From the NCBI RefSeq assembly GCF_001417955.2, contig NZ_LKTM01000310.1, positions 1 through 64,000 of the forward strand: a DNA stretch of 64,000 bases, read 5' to 3'. Below, piece by piece: positions 49,915 to 59,312 of this stretch; positions within the stretch are counted from its first letter, which is position 1; each line of letters begins with the position of its first letter. The notes below the pieces were generated by a model. It worked only from the letters and a program-made list of their open reading frames with translations. It was not told the origin of the DNA and ran no database searches. The stretch is from Mycobacterium gordonae. GTDB lineage: Bacteria > Actinomycetota > Actinomycetes > Mycobacteriales > Mycobacteriaceae. The position numbers were made by a program, and so were the translations under genes.

Positions 49915-50378
49915 TGGGCAACCTCCTCCTCTTCGAAGCCGGCATGGGCTCGGGCCAAGGCATCCTTGAAAGCCATCCAGCCCAGCAGTGCACATTTCAC
50001 CCGCGCCGGGTACTTGGCCACTCCAGCGAACGCTACTCCGTCGCCGAGCACGTCCTCGTCGCCCTGCACGTTGCCGCGCGACGAGACCATCTCGGTGAAA
50101 GCGTCGATGGTCTTCAGCGCCTCCGGCACGCTCTGGCCGATGATTTGTTCGGTCAGCACCGATGTCGCGGCCTGGCTGATCGAACAGCCCTGACCGTCAT
50201 AAGAGATGTCGGCCACGGTCTGGCCGTCCTCGGACAACGCGACGCGCAGGGTGACCTCGTCACCGCAAACCGGGTTGACGTGAAATACCTCGGCGCCGAA
50301 CGGCTCCCGCAGCCCACGGTGGTGCGGGTGCTTGTAGTGATCCAGGATCACGTCCTGGTACATCTGCTCGAGACGCAA
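49911..50378 (-). CDS. sufU: SufU, Zn-dependent sulfur-acceptor for SufS
   Basis: A 155-residue IscU/SufU-type protein. The three Cys ligands are in NPVCGDEV, GQGCSISQAA and RVKCALLGW, and the zinc-binding Asp is in CGD. It has the SufU-type insertion. It accepts persulfide sulfur from SufS and passes it to SufBCD. Corresponds to Rv1465. It lies two bases after sufS. Confidence 0.94.
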   Translation of the reverse strand: MRLEQMYQDVILDHYKHPHHRGLREPFGAEVFHVNPVCGDEVTLRVALSEDGQTVADISYDGQGCSISQAATSVLTEQIIGQSVPEALKTIDAFTEMVSSRGNVQGDEDVLGDGVAFAGVAKYPARVKCALLGWMAFKDALARAHAGFEEEEVAQ

Positions 50379-50380
50379 CG

Positions 50381-51616
50381 TCAGTCTCTCCCAAAGAATT
50401 CCACGGACCGCCGAACGCCGGCTATCAGGCGGTCGACTTCCTCTTCGGTGTTGTAGAGCGCGAACGAGGCGCGCGCGGTGGCCGCCAGGCCGAACCGTCG
50501 GTGCAGCGGCAGCGCGCAGTGGTGTCCGACCCGCACGGCCACGCCCTCGTCGTCGAGCACCTGGCCGACGTCGTGCGCGTGCACGCCGTCGACGACGAAG
50601 GAGACCGGAGACCCCCGGTTCTCCATCGTTGTGGGCCCGACGATGCGCACACCGTCGACTGCGGACAGGCCCTCGATGGCCTTGGCCACTAGCTCACGTT
50701 CGTGCGCCTCGACGGCGTGCATGCCGACAGCGTCCAGATACCGTGCGGCTGCGGCCAATCCGACGACCTGCGAGGTCATCGGGGTGCCTGCTTCGAAGCG
50801 CTGGGGGGTGGGCGCGTACGTGGAGGTCTCCATGGTGACGGTCTCGATCATCGATCCGCCGGTGAGGAACGGCGGCATGGTGGCGAGCAACTCGCGGCGG
50901 GCGTAGAGCACGCCGATCCCGTTGGGCCCCAGCATCTTGTGCCCGGAGAATGCGGCGAAGTCCACGCCGAGTGCATGGAAGTCGACCGGCTGGTGCGGGA
51001 CGGACTGGCAGGCGTCGAGCACCGTGAAGGCGCCGACGGCGCGGGCCCGCTCGACCAGTTCGGCGACCGGCGCCAGTGCGCCGGTGACATTCGAATGATG
51101 GCTGAAGCTAACGACTTTGACCTTCTCGTCAAGCTGCAGCGAGTCCAGGTCGATGCGGCCGTCTTCGGTCACCCCGAACCATTTCAGGGTGGCGCCGGTG
51201 CGGCGGGCCAGTTCCTGCCAGGGCACCAGGTTGGCGTGGTGCTCCAGTTCGGTGGTGACGATGACGTCGCCCGGTCTGACCGCAGCCTCGAAACGACTGT
51301 CCCCCAATACGTACGACACCAGGTTCAGCGACTCCGTCGCATTCTTGGTGAACACCAGTTCGTCGGGCTCAGCACCCACGAACGCGGCGATGTCGGCGCG
51401 ACCCTGCTCGTAGGCGTCGGTGGCTTCTTCCATCAGCTGGTGCGCGCCGCGGTGCACGCCCCCGTTGGAGGTGACGAGAAACTCACGCTCGGCGTCGAGC
51501 ACCTGCAAGGGGCGCTGCGAAGTCGCCCCGGAATCCAGGTACGCCAATTGATTTCCGCTGCGCATCACGCGCTTGAGGATCGGGAAATCGGCGCGGATCG
51601 CCGTGAGGTCCAGCAT
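50381..51616 (-). CDS. sufS: SufS cysteine desulfurase
   Basis: A 411-residue PLP-dependent class II desulfurase that removes sulfur from L-cysteine. PLP Lys is in SGHKMLGPNG. The active-site Cys is in RVGHHCALPLH. The start overlaps or abuts sufC (two bases apart). It corresponds to Rv1464 (csd). Confidence 0.95.
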   Translation of the reverse strand: MLDLTAIRADFPILKRVMRSGNQLAYLDSGATSQRPLQVLDAEREFLVTSNGGVHRGAHQLMEEATDAYEQGRADIAAFVGAEPDELVFTKNATESLNLVSYVLGDSRFEAAVRPGDVIVTTELEHHANLVPWQELARRTGATLKWFGVTEDGRIDLDSLQLDEKVKVVSFSHHSNVTGALAPVAELVERARAVGAFTVLDACQSVPHQPVDFHALGVDFAAFSGHKMLGPNGIGVLYARRELLATMPPFLTGGSMIETVTMETSTYAPTPQRFEAGTPMTSQVVGLAAAARYLDAVGMHAVEAHERELVAKAIEGLSAVDGVRIVGPTTMENRGSPVSFVVDGVHAHDVGQVLDDEGVAVRVGHHCALPLHRRFGLAATARASFALYNTEEEVDRLIAGVRRSVEFFGRD

Positions 51617-51618
51617 GC

Positions 51619-52398
51619 TTACGCGCCTGCGGTCGCCTGGGTGAAGCGCACGTAGCCGTTCTGCTCGAGTTCGTCGGCCAGCTCGGAGCCGCCCGATTCG
51701 GCGATCCGGCCGCCCACGAAGACGTGCACGTACTCGGGCTTGATGTAGCGCAGAATCCGGGTGTAGTGCGTGATGAGCAGGATGCCCCCGTTCTCGGCTT
51801 CCGCGTAACGATTGACACCCTCGCTGACCACCCGCAACGCGTCGACGTCCAGGCCGGAGTCGGTCTCGTCGAGGATGGCGATCTTGGGCTTGAGCAGCTC
51901 GAGCTGCAGAATCTCGTGGCGCTTCTTCTCACCGCCGGAGAAACCCTCGTTGACGTTGCGCTCGGCGAAGGCCGGGTCGATTTCGAGGGCGGACATCGCT
52001 GCCTTGACCTCTTTGACCCAGTGCCGCAGCTTCGGCGCCTCGCCGCGGATGGCAGTGGCGGCCGAGCGCAGGAAGTTCGACACCGAGACGCCGGGCACCT
52101 CGACCGGGTACTGCATGGCCAGGAACAGGCCGGCCCGCGCCCGCTCGTCGACGCTCATCGCGAGCACGTCTGCGCCGTCCAGCGTGATCGAACCGGAGGT
52201 GACGACGTACTTGGGGTGTCCGGCGATCGCGTACGACAGGGTCGACTTGCCCGAGCCGTTGGGCCCCATCAGGGCATGCTTCTCGCCGGACTTCACGGTG
52301 AGGTCGACGCCCTTGAGGATCGGGATCTCGCGTTCGCCGTCGGCGCCGCTCGGGTTGACGACGCTGACGTGCAGGTCTCTGATTTCCAGGGTTGTCAT
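51619..52398 (-). CDS. sufC: SufC ATPase
   Basis: A 259-residue ABC ATPase of the SufBCD scaffold, with Walker A GPNGSGKST, signature FSGGEKKRHE and Walker B AILDETDSGLD. It is cytosolic and powers conformational change of SufB-SufD during cluster assembly. It overlaps the sufD stop by four bases. Corresponds to Rv1463. Confidence 0.96.
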   Translation of the reverse strand: MTTLEIRDLHVSVVNPSGADGEREIPILKGVDLTVKSGEKHALMGPNGSGKSTLSYAIAGHPKYVVTSGSITLDGADVLAMSVDERARAGLFLAMQYPVEVPGVSVSNFLRSAATAIRGEAPKLRHWVKEVKAAMSALEIDPAFAERNVNEGFSGGEKKRHEILQLELLKPKIAILDETDSGLDVDALRVVSEGVNRYAEAENGGILLITHYTRILRYIKPEYVHVFVGGRIAESGGSELADELEQNGYVRFTQATAGA

Positions 52399-53549
52399 GC
52401 GGTTGTTGCCTTCTCCGTCTTTTCCAGTTCGTGTTCGATGGCCGCGGTGAGGCGCTCCCGCACTTCGGGCACCGCGATCTTGGAGATGATCTCGCCGAAG
52501 AAGCCGCGGATCACCAGCCGGCGGGCCTGCTCTTCGGGAATGCCCCGGGAGCGCAGATAGAACAGTTGCTCGTCGTCGAATCGCCCGGTGGCACTGGCGT
52601 GTCCGGCCCCGGCGATCTCGCCGGTCTCGATCTCCAGATTGGGCACCGAGTCGGCGCGCGCGCCGTCGGTCAGCACCAGGTTGCGGTTCATCTCGAAGGT
52701 GTCGGTGCCGGTCGCCGCGGCGCGGATCAGCACGTCACCGATCCATACCGTGTGCGCGTCGGGCAACTTCGACGACGGATCTCCTTGCAGCGCACCCTTG
52801 TACAACACGTTGGACCTGCAGTCAGGCTGGGCGTGGTCCACCAGCAGCCGTGACTCGAGGTGCTGGCCGTCGTCGGCGAAGTAGAGGCCCAGCAGTTCGG
52901 CGTCCCCACCGGGTCCGGCGAACCGCACGTTGGCGGCCATCCGCACCACCTCGCCGCCCAGCGTGACGGTGACGTGGCGCAGTACCGCGTCCCTGCCGAG
53001 CCGGGCATGGTGAGCACTGACGTGCACCGCATCGTCGGCCCAGTCGGCGATCCAGATAACGGTGAGCCGGGCGGCGTCACCGATCACGAATTCGACGTTG
53101 TCGGCATAGGTTCCGCTGCCCCGGTGGTCGATGACGACCACGGCCTCGCCGAGCTCTTCCACCCGGAGCTGCAGGTGCCCGTAGGCCGCAGCGCCCTGCC
53201 CAGGTCCGTTGACGCTGATATTGATCGGTTCGCCGACCTGGGTGTCGCGCCCGACGGTGACCACAGTCGCCGAGTTGAACGATGAAAATGCCTGCGCCGC
53301 AATACGATCTGCCGGAACTCCAGCCTCACCGAGGCGTCCGTCGCCGCGGCGCACCGACTCGGTCCGCACACCGGGTTGCTCGCTGACCGTGATGGTGGCG
53401 GTGCCGGTGGCCACCGCGGTGCCGTCGTGCAAGCCGCGCAGTCGCTTGAGTGGGGTGAAGCGCCAGAGCTCGTCGCGCCCGTGCGGGACTTCGAACGCGT
53501 CGACATCGAAGGAGGAGAACAGTTCCCCTTTGTTGAGCGCGGCGGTCAT
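52395..53549 (-). CDS. sufD: SufD scaffold subunit
   Basis: A 384-residue beta-helix protein, partner of SufB. The conserved C-terminal segments GHASATGRFDDEQLFYLRSRGI and ARRLVIRGFFGEII are present. It overlaps the sufB stop and the sufC start by four bases each. It shows no Fe-S ligand cluster of its own. Corresponds to Rv1462. Confidence 0.95.
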   Translation of the reverse strand: MTAALNKGELFSSFDVDAFEVPHGRDELWRFTPLKRLRGLHDGTAVATGTATITVSEQPGVRTESVRRGDGRLGEAGVPADRIAAQAFSSFNSATVVTVGRDTQVGEPINISVNGPGQGAAAYGHLQLRVEELGEAVVVIDHRGSGTYADNVEFVIGDAARLTVIWIADWADDAVHVSAHHARLGRDAVLRHVTVTLGGEVVRMAANVRFAGPGGDAELLGLYFADDGQHLESRLLVDHAQPDCRSNVLYKGALQGDPSSKLPDAHTVWIGDVLIRAAATGTDTFEMNRNLVLTDGARADSVPNLEIETGEIAGAGHASATGRFDDEQLFYLRSRGIPEEQARRLVIRGFFGEIISKIAVPEVRERLTAAIEHELEKTEKATTA

Positions 53550-54985
53550 CCGACCGCACCCTCCATCTGCAGCTCGATCAGACGGTTGAGCTCGAGCGCG
53601 TACTCCATCGGCAGTTCCTTGGCGATCGGCTCGACGAATCCGCGCACCACCATCGCCATGGCCTCGTCCTCGGTCATGCCGCGGCTCATCAGATAGAACA
53701 GCTGGTTCTCGCTGACCTTCGAGACGGTGGCCTCGTGGCCCATCGTGACGTCGTCCTCGCGGATGTCGACGTAGGGGTAGGTGTCGCTGCGGCTGATCGT
53801 ATCGACCAGCAGGGCATCACATTTCACGCTCGACTTGGAGCCGTGCGCGCCCTTGTTCACCTGCACCAGGCCGCGGTAGGACGTGCGGCCGCCACCGCGC
53901 GCCACCGACTTCGACACGATGTTGCTCGACGTGTTCGGCGCCAGGTGCAGCATCTTGGCACCGGTGTCCTGGTGCTGGTCCTCGCCGGCGAAAGCGATCG
54001 ACAGCACCTCGCCCTTGGCGTGCTCGCCGGTCATCCAGACCGCCGGGTACTTCATGGTCACCTTGGATCCGATGTTGCCGTCGACCCACTCCATGGTGGC
54101 GCCGGCCTCCGCCCGGGCCCGCTTGGTGACCAGGTTGTAGACGTTGTTCGACCAGTTCTGGATGGTCGTGTAACGGCACCGGCCTCCGGGCTTCACGATG
54201 ATCTCCACCACCGCGGAGTGCAGCGAGTCGGACTTGTAGATCGGCGCAGTGCAGCCCTCGATGTAATGCACGTAGGCGTTCTCGTCGACGATGATCAGGG
54301 TCCGCTCGAACTGGCCCATGTTCTCGGTGTTGATCCGGAAGTAGGCCTGCAGTGGGATGTCGACGTGCACACCCGGCGGCACGTAGATGAAGCTGCCGCC
54401 CGACCACACCGCCGTGTTCAGCGCGGAGAACTTGTTATCCCCCGCCGGGATCACGGTGCCGAAGTACTTCTTGAAGACGTCCGGGTGCTCCCGCAGCGCG
54501 GTGTCGGTGTCCAGGAAGATGACGCCCTGCTTCTCCAGATCCTCACGGATCGAGTGGTAGACGACCTCGGACTCGTACTGTGCGGCGACACCGGAGACCA
54601 GCCGTTGCTTCTCGGCCTCCGGGATGCCCAGCTTGTCGTAGGTGTTCTTGATGTCCGCAGGCAGATCGTCCCACGTCGCGGCCTGCTTCTCGCTGGAGCG
54701 CACGAAGTACTTGATGTTGTCGAAATCGATGCCTTCGAGGTTGGAACCCCAGTTCGGCATCGGCTTCTTGTCGAAGATGCCCAGCGCCTTGAGCCGGATG
54801 TTCAGCATCCATTCGGGCTCGTTCTTCTTGGCCGAGATGTCCCGCACGACCGCCTCGGACAGCCCGCGTTGCGCGCTGGCGCCCGCGACGTCGGAGTCGG
54901 CCCAGCCGTAGCCGTACCGGCCCAGCGACTCGATGGTCTGCTCCTGGGTCAATGGCTCGACCGTCCGTGCGGCTTCGAGTGTCAT
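53546..54985 (-). CDS. sufB: SufB scaffold subunit, intein-free
   Basis: A 479-residue Fe-S cluster scaffold protein. The insertion point used by the M. tuberculosis Rv1461 intein falls at Cys245 in YIEGCTAPIYKSDSLHS. Here the reading frame is continuous with no intein. Conserved SufB features include SRGMTEDEAMAMVVRGF near the C-terminus. It follows sufR with a four-base ATGA overlap. Cytosolic. Confidence 0.96.
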   Translation of the reverse strand: MTLEAARTVEPLTQEQTIESLGRYGYGWADSDVAGASAQRGLSEAVVRDISAKKNEPEWMLNIRLKALGIFDKKPMPNWGSNLEGIDFDNIKYFVRSSEKQAATWDDLPADIKNTYDKLGIPEAEKQRLVSGVAAQYESEVVYHSIREDLEKQGVIFLDTDTALREHPDVFKKYFGTVIPAGDNKFSALNTAVWSGGSFIYVPPGVHVDIPLQAYFRINTENMGQFERTLIIVDENAYVHYIEGCTAPIYKSDSLHSAVVEIIVKPGGRCRYTTIQNWSNNVYNLVTKRARAEAGATMEWVDGNIGSKVTMKYPAVWMTGEHAKGEVLSIAFAGEDQHQDTGAKMLHLAPNTSSNIVSKSVARGGGRTSYRGLVQVNKGAHGSKSSVKCDALLVDTISRSDTYPYVDIREDDVTMGHEATVSKVSENQLFYLMSRGMTEDEAMAMVVRGFVEPIAKELPMEYALELNRLIELQMEGAVG

Positions 54986-55728
54986 GAGGACGCTCCTTTG
55001 GTGCTCGTTGCGGTGTGGCGCGGGCTGGGCGCCGGGCTGAGTGGTACGTGGGTGGTGCAGGCGCAGTCACCGTTGACGATCGTCGCCAACAACTGCACAT
55101 GGGTGCCGAGCACCTCGGACATGGCCTGCTGCTCGGCTTCGCACAATTCCGGGAACTTCTCGGCGACATGGGACACCGGGCAGTGGTGCTGGCAGATTTG
55201 CACACCGTGGATGGGGCCGCCCACCCGGGTGGTGGTGGCGACATATCCGGCTTTGGTCAGCGCCTGCGCAATCCGGTCGGCCGTCTCTTCGACAGCGTCC
55301 TCGTCGGAGCCGTCGGTCGCCTCGACCCCGGACAGAATCGCGTCGATGCGGCGCCGCGCGAACGTCTTCACCGCGTCCTCGCCGCCGACCTCCCGCAGTT
55401 GCCGCATTGCGGCAGAAGCCAAGTCGTCATAGGCGTGGTCGAGCTTGGCACGGCCGGCCGCGGTCAACCGGTACCGCTTGGCGGGCCGTCCGCGTCCCAC
55501 CTGCTGCCACGACGACGACGCAAAGGATTCCGCGTCGCCGGCCTCGATGAGCGCGTCCAGGTGCCGGCGCACACCGGCGGGCGCCAGGCCCAGCCGGTCG
55601 CTGATTTCGGTGGCGGTGATGGAGCCGGACTCGACCAGCAGGCGGACGATGGATCGCCGGGTGTGTCCGTCCGACCCGACAGCGCCGGCCGCGGGCACGG
55701 CAGCATGCGGTTCGGATTGGATTTTCAC
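54982..55728 (-). CDS. sufR: SufR, Fe-S cluster-sensing repressor of the suf operon
   Basis: A roughly 248-residue regulator. The N-terminal winged HTH has ITATEISDRLGLAPAGVRRHLDAL and the beta-wing GRGRPAKRYRLTAAGRAKL. Its C-terminal cluster has CQHHCPVSHVAEKFPELC with a further CACTTH, the cluster ligands of SufR (Rv1460). With the cluster bound it represses suf; cluster loss derepresses. The start is uncertain: GTG 55728 is used here, TTG 55767 has a better ribosome-binding site (AAGGG), and a SufR operator overlaps the GTG. First gene of sufR-B-D-C-S-U-T, followed by sufB with a four-base overlap. Confidence 0.88.
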   Translation of the reverse strand: MKIQSEPHAAVPAAGAVGSDGHTRRSIVRLLVESGSITATEISDRLGLAPAGVRRHLDALIEAGDAESFASSSWQQVGRGRPAKRYRLTAAGRAKLDHAYDDLASAAMRQLREVGGEDAVKTFARRRIDAILSGVEATDGSDEDAVEETADRIAQALTKAGYVATTTRVGGPIHGVQICQHHCPVSHVAEKFPELCEAEQQAMSEVLGTHVQLLATIVNGDCACTTHVPLSPAPSPRHTATSTKGASS

Positions 55729-55739
55729 AACACCAGTGT
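55725..55739 (-). promoter_or_regulatory. SufR operator, ACACT-N5-TGTGA
   Basis: The minus strand reads ACACTGGTGTTGTGA, an exact fit to the ACACT-N5-TGTGA site that I recall as reported for mycobacterial SufR. It sits at the start of sufR, so it fits autoregulation of the whole suf operon. Confidence 0.65.
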
Positions 55740-55836
55740 GTCGCAATTCCGGGGATCGGTCCAGCAAGGGTGCCCTTAGGTGACGAGCGCAACAGTTGCG
55801 GGACCAGCGTGCTCACCCGATTGCCCCGCTCCTCAA

Positions 55837-55878
55837 CCGGCCGCATTTTGCGGCCGGCATTGTCGCCGGGGCTAGTCT
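55837..55878 (+). promoter_or_regulatory. hairpin and -10 element upstream of mptB
   Basis: A perfect hairpin with nine-base arms CCGGCCGCA and TGCGGCCGG and a three-base loop spans 55837-55857. TAGTCT at 55873-55878 lies seven bases before the mptB ATG at 55885, an ideal -10 for a leaderless transcript. The hairpin lies just upstream of that -10, so it is better seen as an operator than a terminator, but no partner is known. Confidence 0.5.
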
Positions 55879-55884
55879 GCTCTG

Positions 55885-57597
55885 ATGGCAGCCCGCCACC
55901 ACACCCTGAGCTCGTCGATCGCCAGTCTGCACGGCGACGAGCAGACGGTGGGCAAGCCCCTCAACGCCGCCGAGCACACCGCGATGCAGCGCACCCGGCT
56001 TTTCGGCGCCACCGGCACGGTGCTGATGGCGATCGGGGCCCTGGGTGACGGGGCCCGGCCGGTGGTTCAGGACCCCACCTTCGGAGTGCGGCTGCTGAAC
56101 CTGCCGTCACGGATCCAGACGGTGTCGCTGACCATGACCACCACCGGCGCGGTCATGATGGCCCTGGCGTGGTTGATGCTCGGCCGGTTCGCCTCCGGCA
56201 AGCGCCGGATGTCGCGCGGCGAACTGGACCGCACGCTGGTGTTGTGGATGCTCCCGCTGCTGATCGCGCCGCCGATGTACAGCAAGGACGTCTACTCCTA
56301 TCTCGCCCAGAGCCAGATCTCGCTGGAAGGGCTCGACCCGTACCGGGTGGGGCCGGCCTCCGGACTGGGCCTGGGCCATGTGTTCACCCTGTCGGTGCCC
56401 AGCCTGTGGCGCGAGACCCCGGCCCCCTACGGCCCGCTGTTCCTGTGGATCGGGCGCGGCATCTCGGGTCTTACCGGGGAGAACATCGTCGCCGCGGTCC
56501 TCTGCCACCGACTGGTGGTGTTGTTCGGCGTGGCGTTGATCGTGTGGGCGACGCCGCGGCTGGCCCGGCGCTGCGGGGTGGCCGAAGTCAGCGCACTGTG
56601 GCTGGGGGCCGCCAACCCGCTGCTGTTCATGCACCTGGTCGCCGGCATTCACAACGAGGCGCTGATGCTGGGGCTGATGCTGACCGGCGCGGAGTTCGCC
56701 TTGCGCGGCATCGATTCTGATCGGCCGCTCAAGCCGCAGTCGTGGCGGATCGGCCCGGACTGGCAACCACTGGGTCTACTGCTTGGCGGTTCGGTCCTGA
56801 TCGTGCTGTCGTCGCAGGTGAAGCTGCCGTCACTGCTGGCACTGGGCTTCGTCACGATGGCACTGGGCTACCGGCTGGGCAGCACGGTCAAATCGTTCCT
56901 GCTGTCGGGCACCGCGATGGCGGCCCTGACCCTTGCGGTGATGGGTCTCGTGGGCTGGGCCAGTGGGCTCGGTTTCGGCTGGATCTACACGCTGGGCACC
57001 GCCAACGTGGTGCGCAGCTGGATGTCGCCGCCGACCTTGCTGGCACTGGGCACCGGTCAGGTCGGCATTCTGCTCGGCCTCGGCGATCACACCACCGCCA
57101 TCTTGTCGCTGACCCGCGCGATCGGCGTGCTGATCATCATGGTGATGGTCTGCTGGCTGCTGCTCGCGGTATTCCGCGGCCGGCTGCACCCGATCGGCGG
57201 CCTCGGGGTGGCGCTGGGCCTCACCGTGCTGCTGTTCCCCGTCGTGCAGCCCTGGTACCTGCTGTGGGCGATCATCCCGCTGGCCGCCTGGGCCACCCGC
57301 ACCAAATTCCGGGCCGCCGCCATCGTCGTCACCCTCATCGTCGGCATCTTCGGCCCCACCGCCAATGGCGACCGCTTCGCGTTGTTCCAGATCGTCGACG
57401 CCACGTTGGCCAGTGCCTTCATCGTGGTTGTGCTCATCGCGCTGACCTACCACCGGCTGCCGTGGCGGCCCCTCCCCGAAGAAGACGTGCAACCCGAGCC
57501 GTCGGTGACACTCGTCACTCCGGCCGCTGCTGCGCTGCCCGGGAAGGCCACCCCGGCTCCCGAGGCGGCGCCCGACGCCTACGCTGATTCCACGTGA
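55885..57597 (+). CDS. mptB: alpha-1,6-mannopyranosyltransferase MptB (GT-C)
   Basis: A 570-residue GT-C mannosyltransferase with about 13 TM segments. It uses polyprenyl-phosphomannose to extend the alpha-1,6-mannan core of lipomannan/lipoarabinomannan. The first long acidic loop has PPMYSKDVYSYLAQSQ, the family's DXX-type catalytic site region. PWYLLWAIIPLAAWA near the C-terminus is also typical. Corresponds to Rv1459c. It starts with a likely leaderless ATG and overlaps the next gene by four bases. Confidence 0.9.
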   Translation: MAARHHTLSSSIASLHGDEQTVGKPLNAAEHTAMQRTRLFGATGTVLMAIGALGDGARPVVQDPTFGVRLLNLPSRIQTVSLTMTTTGAVMMALAWLMLGRFASGKRRMSRGELDRTLVLWMLPLLIAPPMYSKDVYSYLAQSQISLEGLDPYRVGPASGLGLGHVFTLSVPSLWRETPAPYGPLFLWIGRGISGLTGENIVAAVLCHRLVVLFGVALIVWATPRLARRCGVAEVSALWLGAANPLLFMHLVAGIHNEALMLGLMLTGAEFALRGIDSDRPLKPQSWRIGPDWQPLGLLLGGSVLIVLSSQVKLPSLLALGFVTMALGYRLGSTVKSFLLSGTAMAALTLAVMGLVGWASGLGFGWIYTLGTANVVRSWMSPPTLLALGTGQVGILLGLGDHTTAILSLTRAIGVLIIMVMVCWLLLAVFRGRLHPIGGLGVALGLTVLLFPVVQPWYLLWAIIPLAAWATRTKFRAAAIVVTLIVGIFGPTANGDRFALFQIVDATLASAFIVVVLIALTYHRLPWRPLPEEDVQPEPSVTLVTPAAAALPGKATPAPEAAPDAYADST

Positions 57598-58535
57598 GCT
57601 CCGTCCCCCACGACCGCGATATCGCGGTACGACTGCGCGGGGTGTGCAAGCAGTACGGATCAGTAAAGGCCGTCGCCGGCCTCGATCTCGAGGTGCATGC
57701 CGCCGAGGTGTTCGCGCTGTTGGGCCCCAACGGCGCCGGAAAGACGACCACAGTCGAGATGTGCGAGGGCTTCATGCGCCCCGACGCCGGCAGCATCGAG
57801 GTGCTCGGGCTCGACCCGATCGCCGACAACGCGCGCCTGCGCCCCCGCATCGGCGTGATGCTGCAGGGCGGCGGCGGCTATCCGGCGGCCCGTGCCGGCG
57901 AGATGCTCAATCTGGTCGCGTCCTACGCCGCCGACCCGTTGGACCCGGCCTGGCTATTGGAAACCCTCGGCCTGACCGAGGCGGCGCGCACCACTTACCG
58001 GAGGCTCTCCGGCGGGCAGCAGCAACGGCTCGCGCTGGCATGTGCTCTGGTGGGACGGCCCGAGCTGGTTTTCCTCGACGAACCCACCGCAGGCATGGAC
58101 GCCCACGCCCGGCTACTGGTGTGGGAGCTGATCGACGCGCTGCGCCGCGACGGCGTCACCGTGGTGCTGACCACCCATCAGCTCAAAGAGGCCGAGGAAC
58201 TGGCCGACCGGCTGGTCATCATCGATCACGGCACGACGGTCGCGGCCGGCACACCGGCGGAGCTGATGCGCAGCGGCGCCAAGGACCAACTGCGGTTCAG
58301 CGCGCCACCACGACTCGACCTCTCGCTGTTGACGGCCGCGTTGCCCGAGGACTACCGGGCCAGCGAGATATCGCCGGGTGAATACCTCGTCGAGGGCGCG
58401 GTGGGCCCGCAGGTGCTGGCGACGGTGACGGCGTGGTGTGCCCGGATCGACGTGCTGGCCACCGACCTGCGTGTCGAGCAGCGCAGCCTCGAAGATGTCT
58501 TCCTGGATCTGACCGGCAGGAGGCTGCGATCGTGA
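57594..58535 (+). CDS. ABC exporter ATP-binding protein (Rv1458c-like)
   Basis: A 313-residue ABC ATPase of the drug/antibiotic exporter type, with Walker A GPNGAGKTTT, signature LSGGQQQR, Walker B LVFLDEPTAGMD and switch His TTHQLKEAEEL. The C-terminal DUF4162-like region is present. The GTG overlaps the mptB stop by four bases. Corresponds to Rv1458c; works with the permease downstream. Confidence 0.92.
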   Translation: MSSVPHDRDIAVRLRGVCKQYGSVKAVAGLDLEVHAAEVFALLGPNGAGKTTTVEMCEGFMRPDAGSIEVLGLDPIADNARLRPRIGVMLQGGGGYPAARAGEMLNLVASYAADPLDPAWLLETLGLTEAARTTYRRLSGGQQQRLALACALVGRPELVFLDEPTAGMDAHARLLVWELIDALRRDGVTVVLTTHQLKEAEELADRLVIIDHGTTVAAGTPAELMRSGAKDQLRFSAPPRLDLSLLTAALPEDYRASEISPGEYLVEGAVGPQVLATVTAWCARIDVLATDLRVEQRSLEDVFLDLTGRRLRS

Positions 58536-59305
58536 GCGACGTCTTCCCGGCCGGAACCTTCACACCCGACCCGCGTCCCAGCGCCGTGCCCCGGATGCTG
58601 GCCGCTCAGTTCAGCCTCGAAGCCAAGCTGCTGCTGCGCAACGGCGAGCAGCTGCTGCTGACCATGTTCATCCCGATCACGCTGCTGATCGGGCTCACCC
58701 TGCTGCCCTTCGGCTCCTTCGGCGAGCATCGCGCGGCGGTCTTCACGCCGGCGATCATGGCGCTCGCGGTGATCTCCACCGCTTTCACCGGCCAGGCGAT
58801 CGCCGTCGCCTTCGACCGCCGCTATGGCGCACTGAAGCGGCTCGGGGCCACTCCGCTGCCGGTGTGGGGAATCATCGCCGGCAAGGCGCTGGCGGTGGTG
58901 TTCACCGTCTTTCTGCAATCAATTGTGTTGGGCGCCATTGGTTTTGCGTTGGGCTGGCGTCCACCGTTGGCGGCCCTGGCGCTGGGTGGCGCGGTGATTG
59001 CGCTGGGGACTGCCGGATTCGCGGCGCTGGGCCTGTTACTCGGCGGCACCCTGCGGGCCGAAATCGTGCTGGCGCTGGCCAACCTGTTGTGGTTCGCCTT
59101 CGCCGGGTTCGGCGCGCTGACCCTCGAGACGGGCGTGATCCCGGCGGGCGTGAAGTGGGCGGCGCGACTGACACCCTCAGGGGCGCTGACGGAGTCGCTT
59201 TCACAGGCCATGAGCTTGTCGGTGGACTGGTTCGGGTTGGCGGTACTCGCGGTGTGGGGCGGCGTGGGCGCACTGGCGGCGCGGCGTTTTTTCCGCTTTG
59301 TGTGA
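58532..59305 (+). CDS. ABC exporter permease (Rv1457c-like)
   Basis: A 257-residue permease with six hydrophobic spans and the ABC-2 pattern FDRRYGALKRLGATPLPVW. The GTG at 58532 overlaps the ATPase stop by four bases, so the frame upstream is rejected. Substrate unknown; linkage to mptB and ctaA is conserved with M. tuberculosis. Confidence 0.9.
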   Translation: MSDVFPAGTFTPDPRPSAVPRMLAAQFSLEAKLLLRNGEQLLLTMFIPITLLIGLTLLPFGSFGEHRAAVFTPAIMALAVISTAFTGQAIAVAFDRRYGALKRLGATPLPVWGIIAGKALAVVFTVFLQSIVLGAIGFALGWRPPLAALALGGAVIALGTAGFAALGLLLGGTLRAEIVLALANLLWFAFAGFGALTLETGVIPAGVKWAARLTPSGALTESLSQAMSLSVDWFGLAVLAVWGGVGALAARRFFRFV

Positions 59306-59312
59306 CTTCTTG

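Noticed and set aside
53735..55432. 565-codon frame antisense to sufB and sufR
   Set aside because: Covers two genes of a well-conserved operon on the other strand and has atypical composition.
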